Shown here one piece after another: positions 44,785 to 55,551 of a DNA stretch of 64,000 nucleotides. The notes beneath the pieces were generated by a model. The model was not told the DNA's origin. It saw only the letters and a list, made by a program, of their open reading frames with translations, and did no database searches. A program made the translations under genes and the position numbers. Numbering within the stretch: the stretch's first letter is position 1; each line of letters begins with the position of its first letter. This DNA is from Amblyomma americanum (taxonomy: Eukaryota > Arthropoda > Arachnida > Ixodida > Ixodidae). The stretch is from positions 81,625,618-81,689,617 of the forward strand of contig NC_135506.1 of NCBI RefSeq assembly GCF_052857255.1. The letters are read 5' to 3'.

Positions 44785-44860
44785 GATGGGACACACAAGC
44801 TCCGCCTGAAGGGCATCACGCGATAGCGTTAATGAATTATTGACTCGACTGCCACCTGCA
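44785..44860. repeat. Dispersed repeat, GATAGCGCTAATG type (copy 3)
   Basis: GGGACACACAAGCTCCGCCT, CATCACGCGATAGCGTTAAT. It lies just after the P-transposase relic, so copies 2 and 3 flank it in the same orientation. Confidence 0.5.
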
Positions 44861-44864
44861 TGTC

Positions 44865-46430
44865 ATTTTGGCCATCATCCGTCATGGCCGACGCTACTAC
44901 AGTCCAGCGTATTGGCACTATGTGCGGCCTGCCGGGATCAATTTTGGCCTTCAAGGCCAAGGCGACGTGGTGCATGTCCGAAATCCAGTTGGCGCCAGGA
45001 AAGCGATATGGTTGTGCCCACCGCGCGGTGAAGGCGAGGTTACCCCATGCTCGCAGTCAGGCGGGACCAGAGCAGAGGAAGCGCCGCAGCTGTTACCGGG
45101 ACTTCCTCCAAGAAGGGCTTCAGCGAAGGACAGGGGCTGCCCAGCAGGCGCGAAATCTAGGTGCTGCTCGGCCCGGGAAAGCGGGATGCGGAGCTCAGCA
45201 ACATCGCTCCGTGAGGACGCCCTAGTCCCGCAGTACCTCAGCCAGGACATGATCTTCGACGGCGAACGCACAAATTCGCGCTCTCCTTAAAGTGCGCGGT
45301 GGCCGGGTTAGCGAGAGACACCCGCTTTGTCAGCAGTACCTTGGCCTCGCCTTCATTTACCGTGGCCGCGGCGTGCAACGGAGGCAGCGTGTCGAGCCCA
45401 GGCCCAACCACGGGGAGCCAAAAACCCGGCAGCGGTTGGGTGGGGCCCGAAAAGGGATCAATGTTTTCGAGCTGTGCCGCTATCCCAGAGGGCAGAGCTT
45501 CGGTGGAGGAAATCCCTGCGTCGCCGCTGGGGAAAGTTTTACTACTCCCTTCCATAGCTTGCTCGGCGTGTTTTTCATATGGCCCTGAGCCAAGGAGCCG
45601 ATGTGGTGACAGTATTCCAGAGTACATTCACCAAAACTTTGAGCAACCGTTCGTCGTTTAGCATTCTGGACAGTGTCATGCCATTTCTATTTGCAGATAG
45701 CTTACATGTTCTAGTGAAGTTGGAGGCTAGCTTGCGACTGGGGCTCGGACCAATGACAAATGCACCTTCTTTTGCATGGTTTCTGAAACCTGAGACGAGT
45801 TCGTACCAATGGTACCTTCAGGTGCATGCTTTAAGACGTGGTTGATGTGTCCATCGAGATGTCGAGGTCTGAGAGCTACAGCGTCCTTCCCTTTCGTCAA
45901 AAAATTTTCCTATCCTCAAAACACACATTTCCGCATTTCTCCACGTAAAGTGTCCTCAGAATTTTTTTAGCTCCATGCGGAATTGCGTTTAGTGTGGGTG
46001 ACCGCCTGTGCTCTAGAAATAAACGCGAGTTTGGGTAATGCACGCGGAGGTGAGTTTCGAATCAAAGAAACTCGTAGGGATAAATGCTATGTAAGCGCTT
46101 CTTACTATTGCGCTATCGCTTGCTCGACCATAGAGCGTTTCATGTTTTATCCTGCCTCGGAAAGGGAGAAAGCAATGTGAATTGTGCGGTTTAACATCGC
46201 GAAGCGACCCAGAGGCTATTATGATGGCTCCAGCAGTGGAGGCATCCTGATTAATTTATATAACGCGCAGTTCTTCAACGTCCCCTGACGTCGTACAACA
46301 CACGGGTGACTGTTGCGTTTCGCCTGCATCCAAACTCCGCTTACAGCTTTGAGGCGATATTTGCTGGCAGTGTAGTACGCTGCATATAATGGTGTATGGC
46401 CGCTTCTTATCACTTTTAAGGAACGAATTC
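44865..46430. other. GC-rich stretch (44870-45620), coding status unknown
   Basis: GC content rises well above the surroundings at 44870-45620 and several frames are open on both strands for 100 codons or more. No gag, RT or other motif is clear. It could be an ORF1 remnant of a retroelement. From 45630 to 46430 nothing is recognised. Confidence 0.25.
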
Positions 46431-46439
46431 TGCAGTGGT

Positions 46440-46613
46440 TGGCACCCGCCGCGTTGGCTGTGGTTGCCGGAGTACCCGGGTTCGAACCCAATCGAGGTGG
46501 CCGCGTTTCGATACAGGCCAAACGCAAAAAGTGTTCGTGTGCTGTGCGAGGTGAGTGCACGTTAAAGTGCCCCACATGGTCGAAGTTATTCCGGAGACAG
46601 TCACTGACCCCTA
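46440..46613 (+). repeat. Ruka SINE, 5' half
   Basis: Head CCCGCCGCGTTGGCTGTGG, B box GGGTTCGAACCC, body to GTCGAAGTTATTCCGGAGAC. The tail is missing; the next Ruka starts immediately. Confidence 0.8.
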
Positions 46614-46912
46614 TCGTGGTGACTCAGTGGTTAGGGCGCTCGGCTACCGATCCCGAGCACCCGGGTTCGAACCTGACCACGGCGGCCACATTTCCATTTA
46701 GGCGAAACGGAAAAGGTGGCCGAGTGCGGCGCGATGTCTGTGCATATTAATGATCCCCAGGGGGTCAAAATTATTCCGGAGCCCTCCGCTACGGCACCTT
46801 TCCCTATTCTCTCAGTCCCTCCTTTAATGTTTCCCTTACGGCGCGGTTCAGGTGTCCGCTGTTTCGTGAGTCAGATACTGCGCCATCTCCTTTCCTCAAA
46901 AACCAATTTTCG
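46614..46912 (+). repeat. Ruka SINE, full length
   Basis: GTGACTCAGTGGTTAGGGCG head, GGGTTCGAACCTGACC B box, GATCCCCAGGGGGTC, tail to CTCAAAAACCAATTTTC. Directly head to tail with the previous fragment. Confidence 0.9.
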
Positions 46913-46930
46913 ATTTTTCAAGAAGGGAAT

Positions 46931-46989
46931 GGCGCCTTTTGTGCTCTACGATGCCAGTGCGCGCTAGATCCCCAGATGGTCGAAATTAC
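46931..46989 (+). repeat. Ruka SINE, 5' part of a copy split by a Helitron
   Basis: GGCGCCTTTTGTGCTCTACG through GATCCCCAGATGGTCGAAAT. The Ruka sequence resumes at about 47817, after the Helitron remnant. Confidence 0.65.
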
Positions 46990-47810
46990 TAAATCGAAAG
47001 CTTTATTGGCCGCAAACTCGCGATTTCGCCGTGGCGGTAGTCCATCGAGGCACGTGACGTCACAACGCGCGCCTCGCCGCGGAAGGTTACTGTGCTTCGC
47101 GCGCTCGCCGCGCCATCTGGCATGGCGTCACACCGCGCCGCTTGCCGCGGACGCCGTTTGGTAGGACGTGACACGGCGTTCCTCGTCGTTGCGCTTGCCT
47201 CCGCTCGCTTCGACAGCTGCGTCGCATGCGTGATAAGATGTCACAGGATTCAAAAGGAGAGCTGGCGTGCGCCGCAACCACAGTTGAGGTGACAGTACGG
47301 ACGGCGACAATTCTCATAAGCTGGAGGAGGCCTGGAATCGACAGCGGAACGAGATGAAGAGGAAATTAATCGCCCAGGAAACAGACAAACAGCGCGCCGA
47401 ACGACTGGCTAAACGCCGCCGTGAATATCCCGCCGCGAGACAGGCACGTTTAACGTACGGTATCTCGACCGTTAGCAGCAGCGAGAGCAGCCGGAGGAGA
47501 GACCTGAGTCCTGCTTCACTGAAGACGGCCCGTGATGAACGATGGAATGCGACCAAGAGACTTCAGCGGCGGGCCCAAGAAACCGAAGAATAACGGGCCG
47601 TTAGCCTAGAGAATAGGCGTAAGAGTGACGCGACCCCTTCAATCCTTGGATAGCCTCGGTGCTGAAATCAAACACGGACCTACAGGTCATACTGGACGTT
47701 TATGCCTGTGCTTCATACGTTGTGGAATATTTGAACAAGGCCAACCGGGTAGTTTCAAGTTTGCTTTCGCTACATATATCCTGGCATAGCCGAGCTAAGC
47801 CACTGCCATT
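46990..47810 (+). mobile_element. Helitron remnant inserted in a Ruka SINE
   Basis: The left end carries TCGAAAGCTTT and the right end (complement) GCGAAAGCAAAC, matching the ends of the copy at 61355-62030. The last part, CCGAGCTAAGCCACTGCCA, equals CAGAGCTAAACCACAGCCAG of that copy. Inside are an Arg/Lys/Glu-rich repeat frame (47354-47593) and a piece of the Helitron helicase-like N domain (about 47680-47755). The element lies within a Ruka SINE. Rep and most of the helicase are deleted. Confidence 0.65.
47354..47755 (+). pseudogene. Helitron protein fragments (charged repeat and helicase-like N end)
   Basis: The first frame begins MKRKLIAQETDKQRAERLAK and ends in a TAA after RRAQETEE. This is the QETxEQRxxRLxKRR repeat common upstream of Helitron helicase-like domains. 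After a stop, another frame reads NTDLQVILDVYACASYVVEY then LNKANRVVSSL, matching the Helitron_like_N phrase N-D-Q--LDPYACA-Y---Y--K--RG-S. The long segment that should separate them is missing. Confidence 0.7.
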
Positions 47811-47816
47811 TTTGCA

Positions 47817-47955
47817 GCGACCTCCGCTACGGCACCTATTTCTTCCTCTCATCTCTCGGTACCTCCTTTATTCCTTCCTCGTGGCACGGTTCAGGTAGCC
47901 GCCGAGATGTGGGACACATACTGCGCCATTTCCTTTCCCCAAAAACTAATTTCAG
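47817..47955 (+). repeat. Ruka SINE, 3' part resuming after the Helitron
   Basis: GACCTCCGCTACGGCACC, pyrimidine tail, TACTGCGCCATTTCCTTTCC and CCAAAAACTAATTTCAG. Confidence 0.8.
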
Positions 47956-48222
47956 TTTCAAGGAAATGGCACAGTAACTGTCTTATCTCGGTTGACATCC
48001 GAACCACGCCGTAAGGGAAGGGATAGAGGAGGGAGTAAAAGAAGAAAGGTAGAAAGAAGGGCCGTGGTGGAGGTCTCCGGAATAGTTTTGGTCGCCTGAG
48101 GATCTTCAACGTGCACTGACATCTGACATCGCCTTCATTGAAACGCGGCCGCCGGTGTCGGGTTCCAACCCGGGCACTTCGCATCAATAGCCGAGCGCCC
48201 TAACCACTGAGCCACCGCGTCT
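47956..48222 (-). repeat. Ruka SINE, near full length, inverted next to the previous one
   Basis: The minus-strand copy begins immediately at the 3' end of the plus-strand fragment, so the two tails meet and form a hairpin. The head at 48222 is GACGCGGTGGCTCAGTGG. Confidence 0.85.
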
Positions 48223-48231
48223 AGTACCGCC

Positions 48232-48500
48232 AAGTACCTCAAAGCGAGACTGACGCGTCCACTCATCCAGGCAGCCAGTTATGCGCTCTTTTCTCGAAAT
48301 CAATATAGAACGCTAACGCCAATGGGCACATTGAACGCAGGGGGGCTATAGCTTCAGTGCCGCGTTTCTGCCACAACGTTGTCAATCCAACCGCATGCAG
48401 CCGCACTTATGGCACTACCGCCGCGTAGTTTAAAGCGCGACCGAGGTGTCTACTGTCCCAGGGGGCCAGGAATGCGCCTTTTCTTAGCTTTCGAAGCTCC
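48232..48500. repeat. Dispersed repeat with TTATGCGC and GTTTCTGCC motifs
   Basis: CAGTTATGCGCTC, AACGCTAACGCCAATG, GCGTTTCTGCCACAACGTTG, ATGCGCCTTTTCTTAG. This is the same order as at 50455-50645, partly doubled. Confidence 0.55.
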
Positions 48501-48661
48501 CGCTGCATCGGCTTCGGCACAGCTGAGGTATGGTGACGTAACGTGGCTATCCTCCATTCAATGCCATATGAAACACGAAGAACAAGCCACAAGCCACGGA
48601 AGTATTGTAGTAAAGCTTTCTATTTAAAAGGAAGTGTTACTCCTCGCATACATTCAAGATA

Positions 48662-48840
48662 TCTTTTGAGGAATGGGAAGACGCACTGTCTCACTTCTCG
48701 GTGAACGCGTAAACCTCCCGCTAAAGGACGGGAGGAAGGCGGGATTGAGAGAATGATTTTTTAACGCGCACTGACCGCACAGCGCACGGGCGCCTTTCTG
48801 CGTTTCGCCCTTATCGAAACGCGCCCACCGTGGCGGGGTG
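48662..48840 (-). repeat. Ruka SINE with internal deletion
   Basis: The tail and GGGATTGAGAGAATGA pass directly into the body near CACTGACCGCACAGCGCACG, so the CTCCGGAATAATTTCGACC part is deleted. The head is lost as well. Confidence 0.75.
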
Positions 48841-48966
48841 AACGGGTGGTCTAATGAAACAGGAAGCAACAACGTGTCATCAGAAGTAATCGCGCATTCA
48901 GTCAAGCTCATGCCAATGCGTCATGTAAATACGGCTGGCAGCTTAGTATCGCTAAGCACGAAATGG

Positions 48967-49222
48967 GTGAATTCAACCCGACCGCGGCGGCCGCGTTTCG
49001 ATGGAGGCGAAACACACAATGCGCCCGTGTGTTATGCAATGTCAGTGCACGTCAAAGATCCCCAGGTGGTCAAAATTATTCTGGAGACCTCCACTCGGCA
49101 TCTCATTCTTCCTTTATTTCACTGCCTCCTTTATCCCTTCGCTCACGGCGCGGTTCTGGTGTCCACCGAGTTATGTGAGACAGCTACTGCGCCATTTGCT
49201 TTCCTCAGAACCATTTTTTAGC
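48967..49222 (+). repeat. Ruka SINE, head-truncated
   Basis: It begins in the B-box region and has TTTCGATGGAGGCGAAACAC, GATCCCCAGGTGGTCAAAAT, ending near CTCAGAACCATTTTT. Confidence 0.85.
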
Positions 49223-49274
49223 TTTATTGAAGGTATTCACCTCCGCCACGTACTTGAAAACGTGACAGGTCTCC

Positions 49275-49370
49275 TGTGACCCATGGATCTAGTTATGCGC
49301 CTTTCATTTCCTTAAAATCAATGGTCTACACGCTGTAAACGCCGCCGTCGCCAATGAGCCCAAATAAATG
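49275..49370. repeat. Dispersed repeat with TTATGCGCCTTTC motif
   Basis: GTTATGCGCCTTTCATTTCC, then ACGCTGTAAACGCC and GTCGCCAATGAGCCC, as in the 48232 and 50455 copies. Confidence 0.5.
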
Positions 49371-49375
49371 CCTCT

Positions 49376-49545
49376 AAGGAAAGATTATGGCGCAGTAATT
49401 CTCAACCACATCGGTGGCCACCCGAACCCCGCCGTAAGGGAAGAGAGGAAGGTGGGACTGAAAAAGAAAGAAAAATAGGTGCCGTAGTGGAGGACTTCGG
49501 AATAATTTCGATCACCTGAGGATGTCAATTGCACTGACATCAACA
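49376..49545 (-). repeat. Ruka SINE, tail and body only
   Basis: AAGGAAAGATTATGGCGCAG to GGATGTCAATTGCACTGACA on the plus strand; the head is missing. Confidence 0.75.
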
Positions 49546-50440
49546 TCAACAATGCGACTGCTCCTCTCAGGGTCCACAACAAACTCATCGACGCGCACAT
49601 CACGGCTCGTCCGAATGGCAACCACACAAGCAGACAGAAAGGTCCTCAGGAGCGTCAGTATTGAGAGCCCCTCACCTTCTTACTAAAGCTATCACAAGCA
49701 CCTGGAGAGCATAGTTCAAGGCTACTCCCCTTCTAATAAACATGCACTCGACGTAACACCAAGGATGAAAGAAAGGAAGGGCAGAGTGAATCTCAGAAAC
49801 ACTAAGGCATGCAAGAAGCCGCCCTTCTACGTCGGTCCGCCGGTCCCGAAGGTGCACTAGCCGTAGTGGCTGAAGAGGTGGCAGCTCTCGCAGCCACGCA
49901 TCCAGCCTCAAAATACATGCCCACAGAAGCAAAAATAGCACACCGAAATTTCGTTTAGGACAGGATTGTCCCGCTTGCGTCCTTGATACTCTAAACCAGA
50001 CAAGCCTATGTTGACATCGAAGGGTTCATGTTGATACCTGGTCACAACGTATAGATATGGACGTGTTGACACAATTCCGCTCGAGCTTTTCTTCCACTGG
50101 GCCCCACTGTACTGCATCGGAGTTGAACCAGTTCGATCCACTCCCAACATACAACGAGATACTACACCTCAGATTAGAGCGGCAGACATTATCCCTCACC
50201 TGCCGAAAACCTTAGTCAACACGAGATTTACCTCTGTAGACTACAGACTGTCATCCCATAGCGCTCAAGTATGAAAATACAGAATTTGTTGAGAGAAGGC
50301 AGACCTGTTCCATATGGTATGGGCCCTCCAAAGAAACAATGATTGATATAACAGCCTACACGGGATGGGTGAGGGCGGAACTGTCCATGTCGAAAGAAGG
50401 ACATCAACGTCAGCTTATCGAACGCGCACGAGCAGCAGCA
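49546..50440. other. Unassigned
   Basis: No domain recognised on either strand. Confidence 0.3.
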
Positions 50441-50454
50441 GAAACCACTGCAAT

Positions 50455-50645
50455 GCCGCGTTTCTGCCCCCACGTTGTCAACGCATGCAGCGCACACCTC
50501 TGTCATTACCGCCACGTAGCTCAAAGCATGACTGAGGTGTCCACTCACCCAAGGAGCCAGGTATGCGCCTTTCCTTTCCTTAAAATGATTTGAGTCTACT
50601 GAACGCTGGCAGCCTATTGCTCCAGGGCGGCGTTTCTGCCTGTAC
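50455..50645. repeat. Dispersed repeat with GCGTTTCTGCC and TATGCGCC motifs
   Basis: GCCGCGTTTCTGCCCCCACG, GAGGTGTCCACTCACCCAAG, AGCCAGGTATGCGCCTTTCC, GGCGGCGTTTCTGCC. Relatives are at 15752, 48232 and 49275. Confidence 0.55.
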
Positions 50646-50649
50646 CTTG

Positions 50650-51052
50650 CCTTTGCAAAGGAAGTGGGGAAAGCAAACAAACGGGTGCTACTCCGATTAT
50701 TGACGAATACACTGCCTTGCCCGGCAGTACTAAACACTTCCATCCCGCGTTCACTCGCGAGTGCAAACACTGTGGGGAGCCGGCTGACATTTGCCCATCT
50801 GCCACATGGTTTCGGCTTGCCAGCGCAACTCAGCTCTCTCCCCCCCTCGCCCAAGACCTACCAGAGAGGAATGGGAGGCGGCGCTGCTTGGTTGCTCGTA
50901 CCTTCAGGCCCAAAAGGTTTTGGTCAAGAGGGCTAGGCCGGCGGCTTCGACCAATCTGGTCCCGGAAAAAGGGATCCACCGATTGCGGGGCTTTTAAAAG
51001 ACCCTCACCTCTTTTATTCAATAAAGGCTTTACACCGCCACTACCACAACGT
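50650..51052 (+). mobile_element. LINE, 3' end of ORF2 and tail
   Basis: Combined over two frames the plus strand reads LLTNTLPCPAVL, then ECKHCGEPADIC and HMVSAC, a C-x2-C...H-x4-C knuckle, then TREEWEAALLGCSYLQAQK and VLVKRARPAAS. The TREEWEAALLG phrase is the usual C-terminal end of a common tick LINE. AATAAA is at 51020-51025, and the element ends in a CCACTACCACAAC-like tail. It is 5'-truncated with a frameshift. Confidence 0.7.
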
Positions 51053-51246
51053 TGACACACGTCTGGGAATATATATTTATTTATGCTATGCTCTGGACAG
51101 ACCCACAAACATCGAAATAACTTGATCAGGGTGTACCCATTGGAACAGCCATGCACACAGTACCAGAAAGAATGGCTGAGAAACAGACTTGAATAGCGTT
51201 GGTCAAATGTTTAGGGAGTCATCGCTCGCCCTACGATAAGCTTGCT

Positions 51247-51425
51247 GCCCCGGTTAGCTCAGTTACCGACGGATCCCTTGAAGCGGTGGTCCCGGGCTCG
51301 AACCCCGGACCAGGACGAATTTTTTTTAACTGCGAAGTTTCTGAGAATGCTATCTAGCTTTCCTTTGTAGCTGCGCTTGGGTGGATGCCAGTGAGTAATT
51401 AGGCCCTTATTACAAAGACTTGAAT
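51247..51425 (+). repeat. tRNA-derived SINE, full length (same family as 1362-1587)
   Basis: The head GCCCCGGTTAGCTCAGTTAC and B box GGGCTCGAACCCC look tRNA-like. After GACGAATTTTTTTTAACTGC comes the body shared with 1488-1587 (AAGTTTCTGAGAATGCTATC, GGGTGGATGCC-GTGAGTAATT). No acceptor-stem partner is present, so it is not a tRNA gene. Confidence 0.7.
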
Positions 51426-51429
51426 AGTG

Positions 51430-51945
51430 CAACGTGTCCTGGCTTTGCGCCGTAGTAATAGCATAACGCTGAACAGTAGCTGCGTTTACCACCCTACGGT
51501 CCTAAAGAGCGTAGGCGCCGATGTGGACGCCGTGGGGGGTTAGCAGTAATTATACTAATCATAATCATTAATAACTCATCCGCACAGGGCTAATAATGAT
51601 TTTTAGTTCCAAAGCACTTCTCTCGGGTTTCAGCAATGTCTGCGTGAAGCCACTGAGTAACTGGGTCACTGGTTTAGTGGACTCCTCAAAGGTGGTGGCG
51701 GCTGCCTACAAATCAATATATTGAGCGTGTGCAGCCCGCCTAAGAACCGACATTCTAGGCCAGGCCATCTCGTTAAAATGTTCCTGGAGCTGGCGGGCAA
51801 AGCTCCCTGTGTAATTCGGAGGGGAGGGGGCGGCGGCGGGGGTCCTCAATGCCCCGCACTCTGTGTGGGGCAACCCGAAGGCCACAACTAAAGGTCGAAA
51901 ATTGACCGAAATAATAAAGAAGAGAGACTAATCCGGAACCCAGCA
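51430..51945. other. Unassigned
   Basis: Contains a short G-rich stretch (GGAGGGGAGGGGGCGGCGGC near 51823). No other feature. Confidence 0.3.
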
Positions 51946-51980
51946 ACCATCATCATCATCAGCCCGACTACGTCCACTGC
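51946..51980 (+). repeat. RTE/BovB-type 3' tail fragment
   Basis: ACCATCATCATCATCAGCCC, then GACTACGTCCACTGCACGGC. Relative at 5722-5825. Confidence 0.5.
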
Positions 51981-52880
51981 ACGGCAAGACTCACGCTAAC
52001 AACGCACCTTGCGTTTCCAACCAGACTGAGCAATAAGCGTCTGCCGGGGTACCTGCCCAGTCCTTACGCTTGTAAAAAAGCAGCTAACCCGAATATGAGT
52101 TATACAGACCAGCAGCTCGGTAGCGACCACTATATATTCGCCACCAGCGTCAGTATCGGCAGATCAAAACAAGAAGAGATCGGATCTGCGCGATTCGCGA
52201 ACTGGGACAAATGGAGGGAATCTCGCTCCTCTTCGAGCAGTCCCATTGCGGACACAGACGACTGGACTCGGGACATCAGGAACAAACTATGATTTAGAAC
52301 TAGATTTACAAAAGAGGTCAAAACGACGTAAGAGTGTCCCGCGGTCGACGCAATTCTACATCTGTTGGAAGCACGGCGCTCTCTCACCAAGAGATGCAGA
52401 AAAGAGGCACATAGTCGCAAGTTACGGCTCCGCATTGAGCATGTCAACGCCTAAGCTGAGAAGTACGCATGCTCCCTTGACCAACAATACTCCAATTCGC
52501 TATGCGAATGTCTGCAGCGCACTCACGGGGTGTTTATAACGTGGTTCATGAGATCTCTCATCGCCTCTAGAAACAGAAAATGCGCAACCCATGATCGGAT
52601 GAACGAGGTCGTCCGCTGCACCCTGGGTACCAACGAGGAAATACTAGAACTGTTGTAGGACAGGTTCTTATGCGCAAGCCCACACATACCCCATCTCGAG
52701 CATGCTGGTATGCCCAACGAGGCCCTTGATGACACGGTCACGATGGAAGTAGTCAGGGCGCAACTTGATTCCATGAGAAAAAAAAAACACCCCACCGAGG
52801 CCAGATAAGGTGACCACCCGGCACCTATACTGTCTCCCTGATGACCAGATTCCATCATTAGTCCAATATTTCAACGAGCA
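51975..52880 (+). mobile_element. LINE fragment: end of endonuclease to start of RT, decayed
   Basis: Pieces in several frames line up in the order expected of a tick LINE ORF2. First comes LTLTTHLAFPTRLSN (end of the AP-endonuclease), then TDQQLGSDHYIFATSV (the LGSDHxI motif), FANWDKWRESR, and AVDAILHLLEARRSLTKRC. Later come ASRNRKCATHDRMNEVVRCT and LGTNEEILELL, then a stretch before the RT core (MPNEALDDTVTMEVVRAQLD). There are stops and frameshifts between pieces. The catalytic RT is absent. Confidence 0.65.
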
Positions 52881-52984
52881 GCACTGAGATATTGAGGCAG
52901 TTTAGCTCTTAACCTTGTCTCAGTGCCAACAGAAGGCTTAAGATTCCGTTGGTTGAAGGGCTTACCCAACAATTCTGCACAGAA

Positions 52985-54480
52985 ACAGTATTGAACTAGA
53001 AATACGCAAGCAATTTTTTTATACATCGTTAAGATATCACTATCAATATTTCCGCAGCCCTCCCGTTGAGAGGCGTGCATTTGTTCTTATTAACATTCCT
53101 ATTAACGTCAAAAGCGTTAATCACTTACTTTCTATGAGTTAATTGCTTGGAGCGAGGGATGATAAAACGACTTTGCTGCACATCTGAAGAATGCGCCGTT
53201 ACCTGTAATACTAACACGACAGCGTTAAGGAGCTCGCGTCGCAGAAAAGTCGCTGTCTTCGGCGTCTTAGATTACCGGACATTACAGTACCAGGACGTTA
53301 CCGTACGTGCTGCTTGAGGGCGGCCGCAATCACTTCTGAAATAGCGTTTGCACCTGCTTTACCTAAGACGACTCAGCCTCCTATTTCGCACAAGACGTCA
53401 TGAAGGTGCGGGTAGCGTGCAATTCACTGCATATCCAAAATTTCTCACCAATTGCAAAAAGGACGGTTTTGCCCGAGCCGCCACGGTGGCTAAGTGGTAT
53501 ATAATGCACGGCTGCTGACCCGAACGACGCGGTTGCGTTTCGATGAAGGTGAAATGCTAGAAGCTCGTTTACTGTACGATGCCAATGCACGTTAAAGAAC
53601 ACCAGCTGGTCGAACTTATCCGGTGCCCTTCACTACTGCGTCCCTCATAGCCTGAGTCGCTTTGGGAGGTTTTATAAACCAAGTTTTTAAAAACCTAACG
53701 TCACAAGAGAGAACGCCTCAGCAAAAACTTGTGCTTCGTGTCAAAACTAACACCATACCACCGATAAGTAACTAAGTTTCTTGCCCTAGGGTCCTCAGAA
53801 ACACACTCGGCATGTCCACGCACTCGCAGACTCTAGCGAACCTTCATGATAATTCCAGCACTCACCTTTGTTTCGTCGCCACCTAGAATCCTCAAAACTG
53901 ACGGCATCCTTCCCTACTGAGGGTGCTGTGCTGGAAGACAGGTATGGGCGCCTGGTACTCCGATGACATGCAGGGGAACGCGGAACACTGCAGCGGAGAA
54001 CACCGACCACCTTCTCAGTATGAAGCTCATCAGCTACTGAACCAAGAACAAAAGTAGGAACGCTCGCCAAGAATCGGCGTCGCTCCCGCACGTGTCTCGC
54101 GCGTCCCTAGTGTTCGAATAAAGCTCGCGTGAGTGAGTGGTTGATTAGAAGTGGAAAGGGGAAGGCACGAGCTTGTCTACATGTGGCTCAACCACCACGC
54201 ACACTGCCGGCATGCCGATAGAAGTATGGTGAGGAGAGGGAGAAAGGAGAGGTAAGGGGAGGACATGCTCGCTAGCCCACCTTCTCTTCCTTTAGAATAC
54301 ACCAATGCGTTGCGCGTGGAGGCGGCGGAGCACGTGCACAAGCAAGCGTTAGCCCTCGCGGTGGTGAACAGTTCCCGCAATCTGCTGGCAGCGGCGTCTA
54401 TCGAGACCAACTGCTTCGAGACTGCGGAGAAGAGGCGAATAGGTTTATCTACTACCGCTATAAAAAATTGGCAAATGAAA
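52985..54480 (+). repeat. Composite dispersed repeat, copy 1
   Basis: Order: an AT-rich part (52985-53160); a link with GTTTGCACCTGCTTTACCTA; a tRNA-SINE-like part (about 53480-53700, CCGCCACGGTGGCTAAGTGG to TAGCCTGAGTCGCTTTGGGA); then a unique tail (53700-54480) containing CTAATTCCAGCACTCACC-like and GAACACTGCAGCG words, with AATAAA at about 54117. The same order is at 56395-57895 and, from the SINE part on, at 60170-60895. Confidence 0.7.
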
Positions 54481-54483
54481 ATG

Positions 54484-54862
54484 GATTGGTTTTGAGGAAA
54501 GGATATGACGCAGTAATGGTCTGATATATCTCGGTGGGCACCCGCACTGCGCCTTTAATAGAGGGATAAAGGAGGGAGTGACAGACTGAAGGAGGGAAGA
54601 GGTGCCGTATCGGATTTCTCCCGAATAATTTCGACCACCTGTGAACCTTCAACCTGCCCTGACATCAGACAGCACACCAGCGCCTTTTGCGTGGTTCAGG
54701 TGTCCAACGATATATGAGACAGATACTGCGCCATTTCCTATCCACAAAAACCCATTAAGATATTTATTTCGCCTCCATCGAAACGCGCCCGCCGCGATCG
54801 GGTTCGAACCCGGGTACACTGGCTCAGTAGACGAGCGCCCTAGCCACTGGGCTAATGCGGCG
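54484..54862 (-). repeat. Ruka SINE (minus) interrupted by a plus-strand Ruka fragment
   Basis: The minus copy occupies 54484-54684 (tail and body) and 54766-54862 (B box and head, GGGTTCGAACCCGG on the complement). Between them, 54688-54760 is a plus-strand Ruka 3' part (GTGGTTCAGGTGTCCAACGA to CCACAAAAACCCATTAAG). This looks like a nested insertion or a rearranged copy. Confidence 0.75.
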
Positions 54863-54874
54863 CGTAACTCAAAA

Positions 54875-55027
54875 TTAGACGTTCGCGATTTCAAGAGGGT
54901 TAAAGGCGTACAGCTAGGCTGCAAAACTGTAAGTGGGTGGTTCACACGGCGGTTAGACGTTCGCGATTTCACGAGGGTTAAAGGCGTACAGCTAGGCTGC
55001 AAAACAGTAAGTGGGTGGTTCACATTC
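54875..55027. repeat. Tandem duplication, two units of 78 bp
   Basis: TTAGACGTTCGCGATTTCA begins at 54875 and again at 54953; both units run through AGGGTTAAAGGCGTACAGCT and GTAAGTGGGTGGTTCACA with three or so differences. A recent local duplication. Confidence 0.9.
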
Positions 55028-55059
55028 TTTAGGATGTAGAGCGATGTGGCTTTAATACG

Positions 55060-55285
55060 AAAAGAAATGGACTGCGCTGTTATAGAAGGGATAAAGGAGG
55101 TACTAAGAAAAGAAAGGATGAAAGAGGTGCCTGTAGTAGTGGTTGGCTCTGGATTAATTTTGGCCACATGGGAATCTAACGTGCACTGACATTACACAGC
55201 ACACGGGTGCCTTAGCGCTTCGCCTCCATTGAAGCGCGGCCGCCGCGGTCGGGTTTGAACTCGGGTACTCCAGGTTCGAACCCGG
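55060..55285 (-). repeat. Ruka SINE, partial
   Basis: GAAATGGACTGCGCTG to CGCGGTCGGGTTTGAACTCG on the plus strand. The B-box end is followed by a second GTTCGAACCCGGAG in the opposite sense, so the head is rearranged. Confidence 0.75.
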
Positions 55286-55551
55286 AGTTCTTTCCTTCAG
55301 GGAGTTTTTCAGGGAGGGCTCGGATCTCATTTCACAGCGTTACCAACCATTTTAAGCAGGAGAGGCGCGTTTATTTCACTCCAGACAAATCTTTCAACTA
55401 AGGCGTAGTCTTCAAGCGCGCTCGTTTCTAAACCTTCTCTGCGAGCGCATATAGGTACATCCTAACCAGCATAACCCACAGTGTAAGCGCTCAGGCATTC
55501 GAGACACTTGTGATCACATCCTATGAGACTGCAGGAAAGAATCTAAATTAA

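Noticed and set aside
44868..45627. Retroelement gag or ORF1
   Set aside because: GC-rich and open on both strands, but no CCHC knuckle, RRM or other gag-like motif could be identified, so no call is made.
47087..47317. Minus-strand gene at the Helitron left part
   Set aside because: A short Arg-rich frame in GC-rich sequence, antisense to the Helitron leader; no motif.
51247..51320. tRNA gene
   Set aside because: The A- and B-box-like words are there, but the acceptor stem does not close and the sequence runs on into a SINE body also found at 1488-1587.
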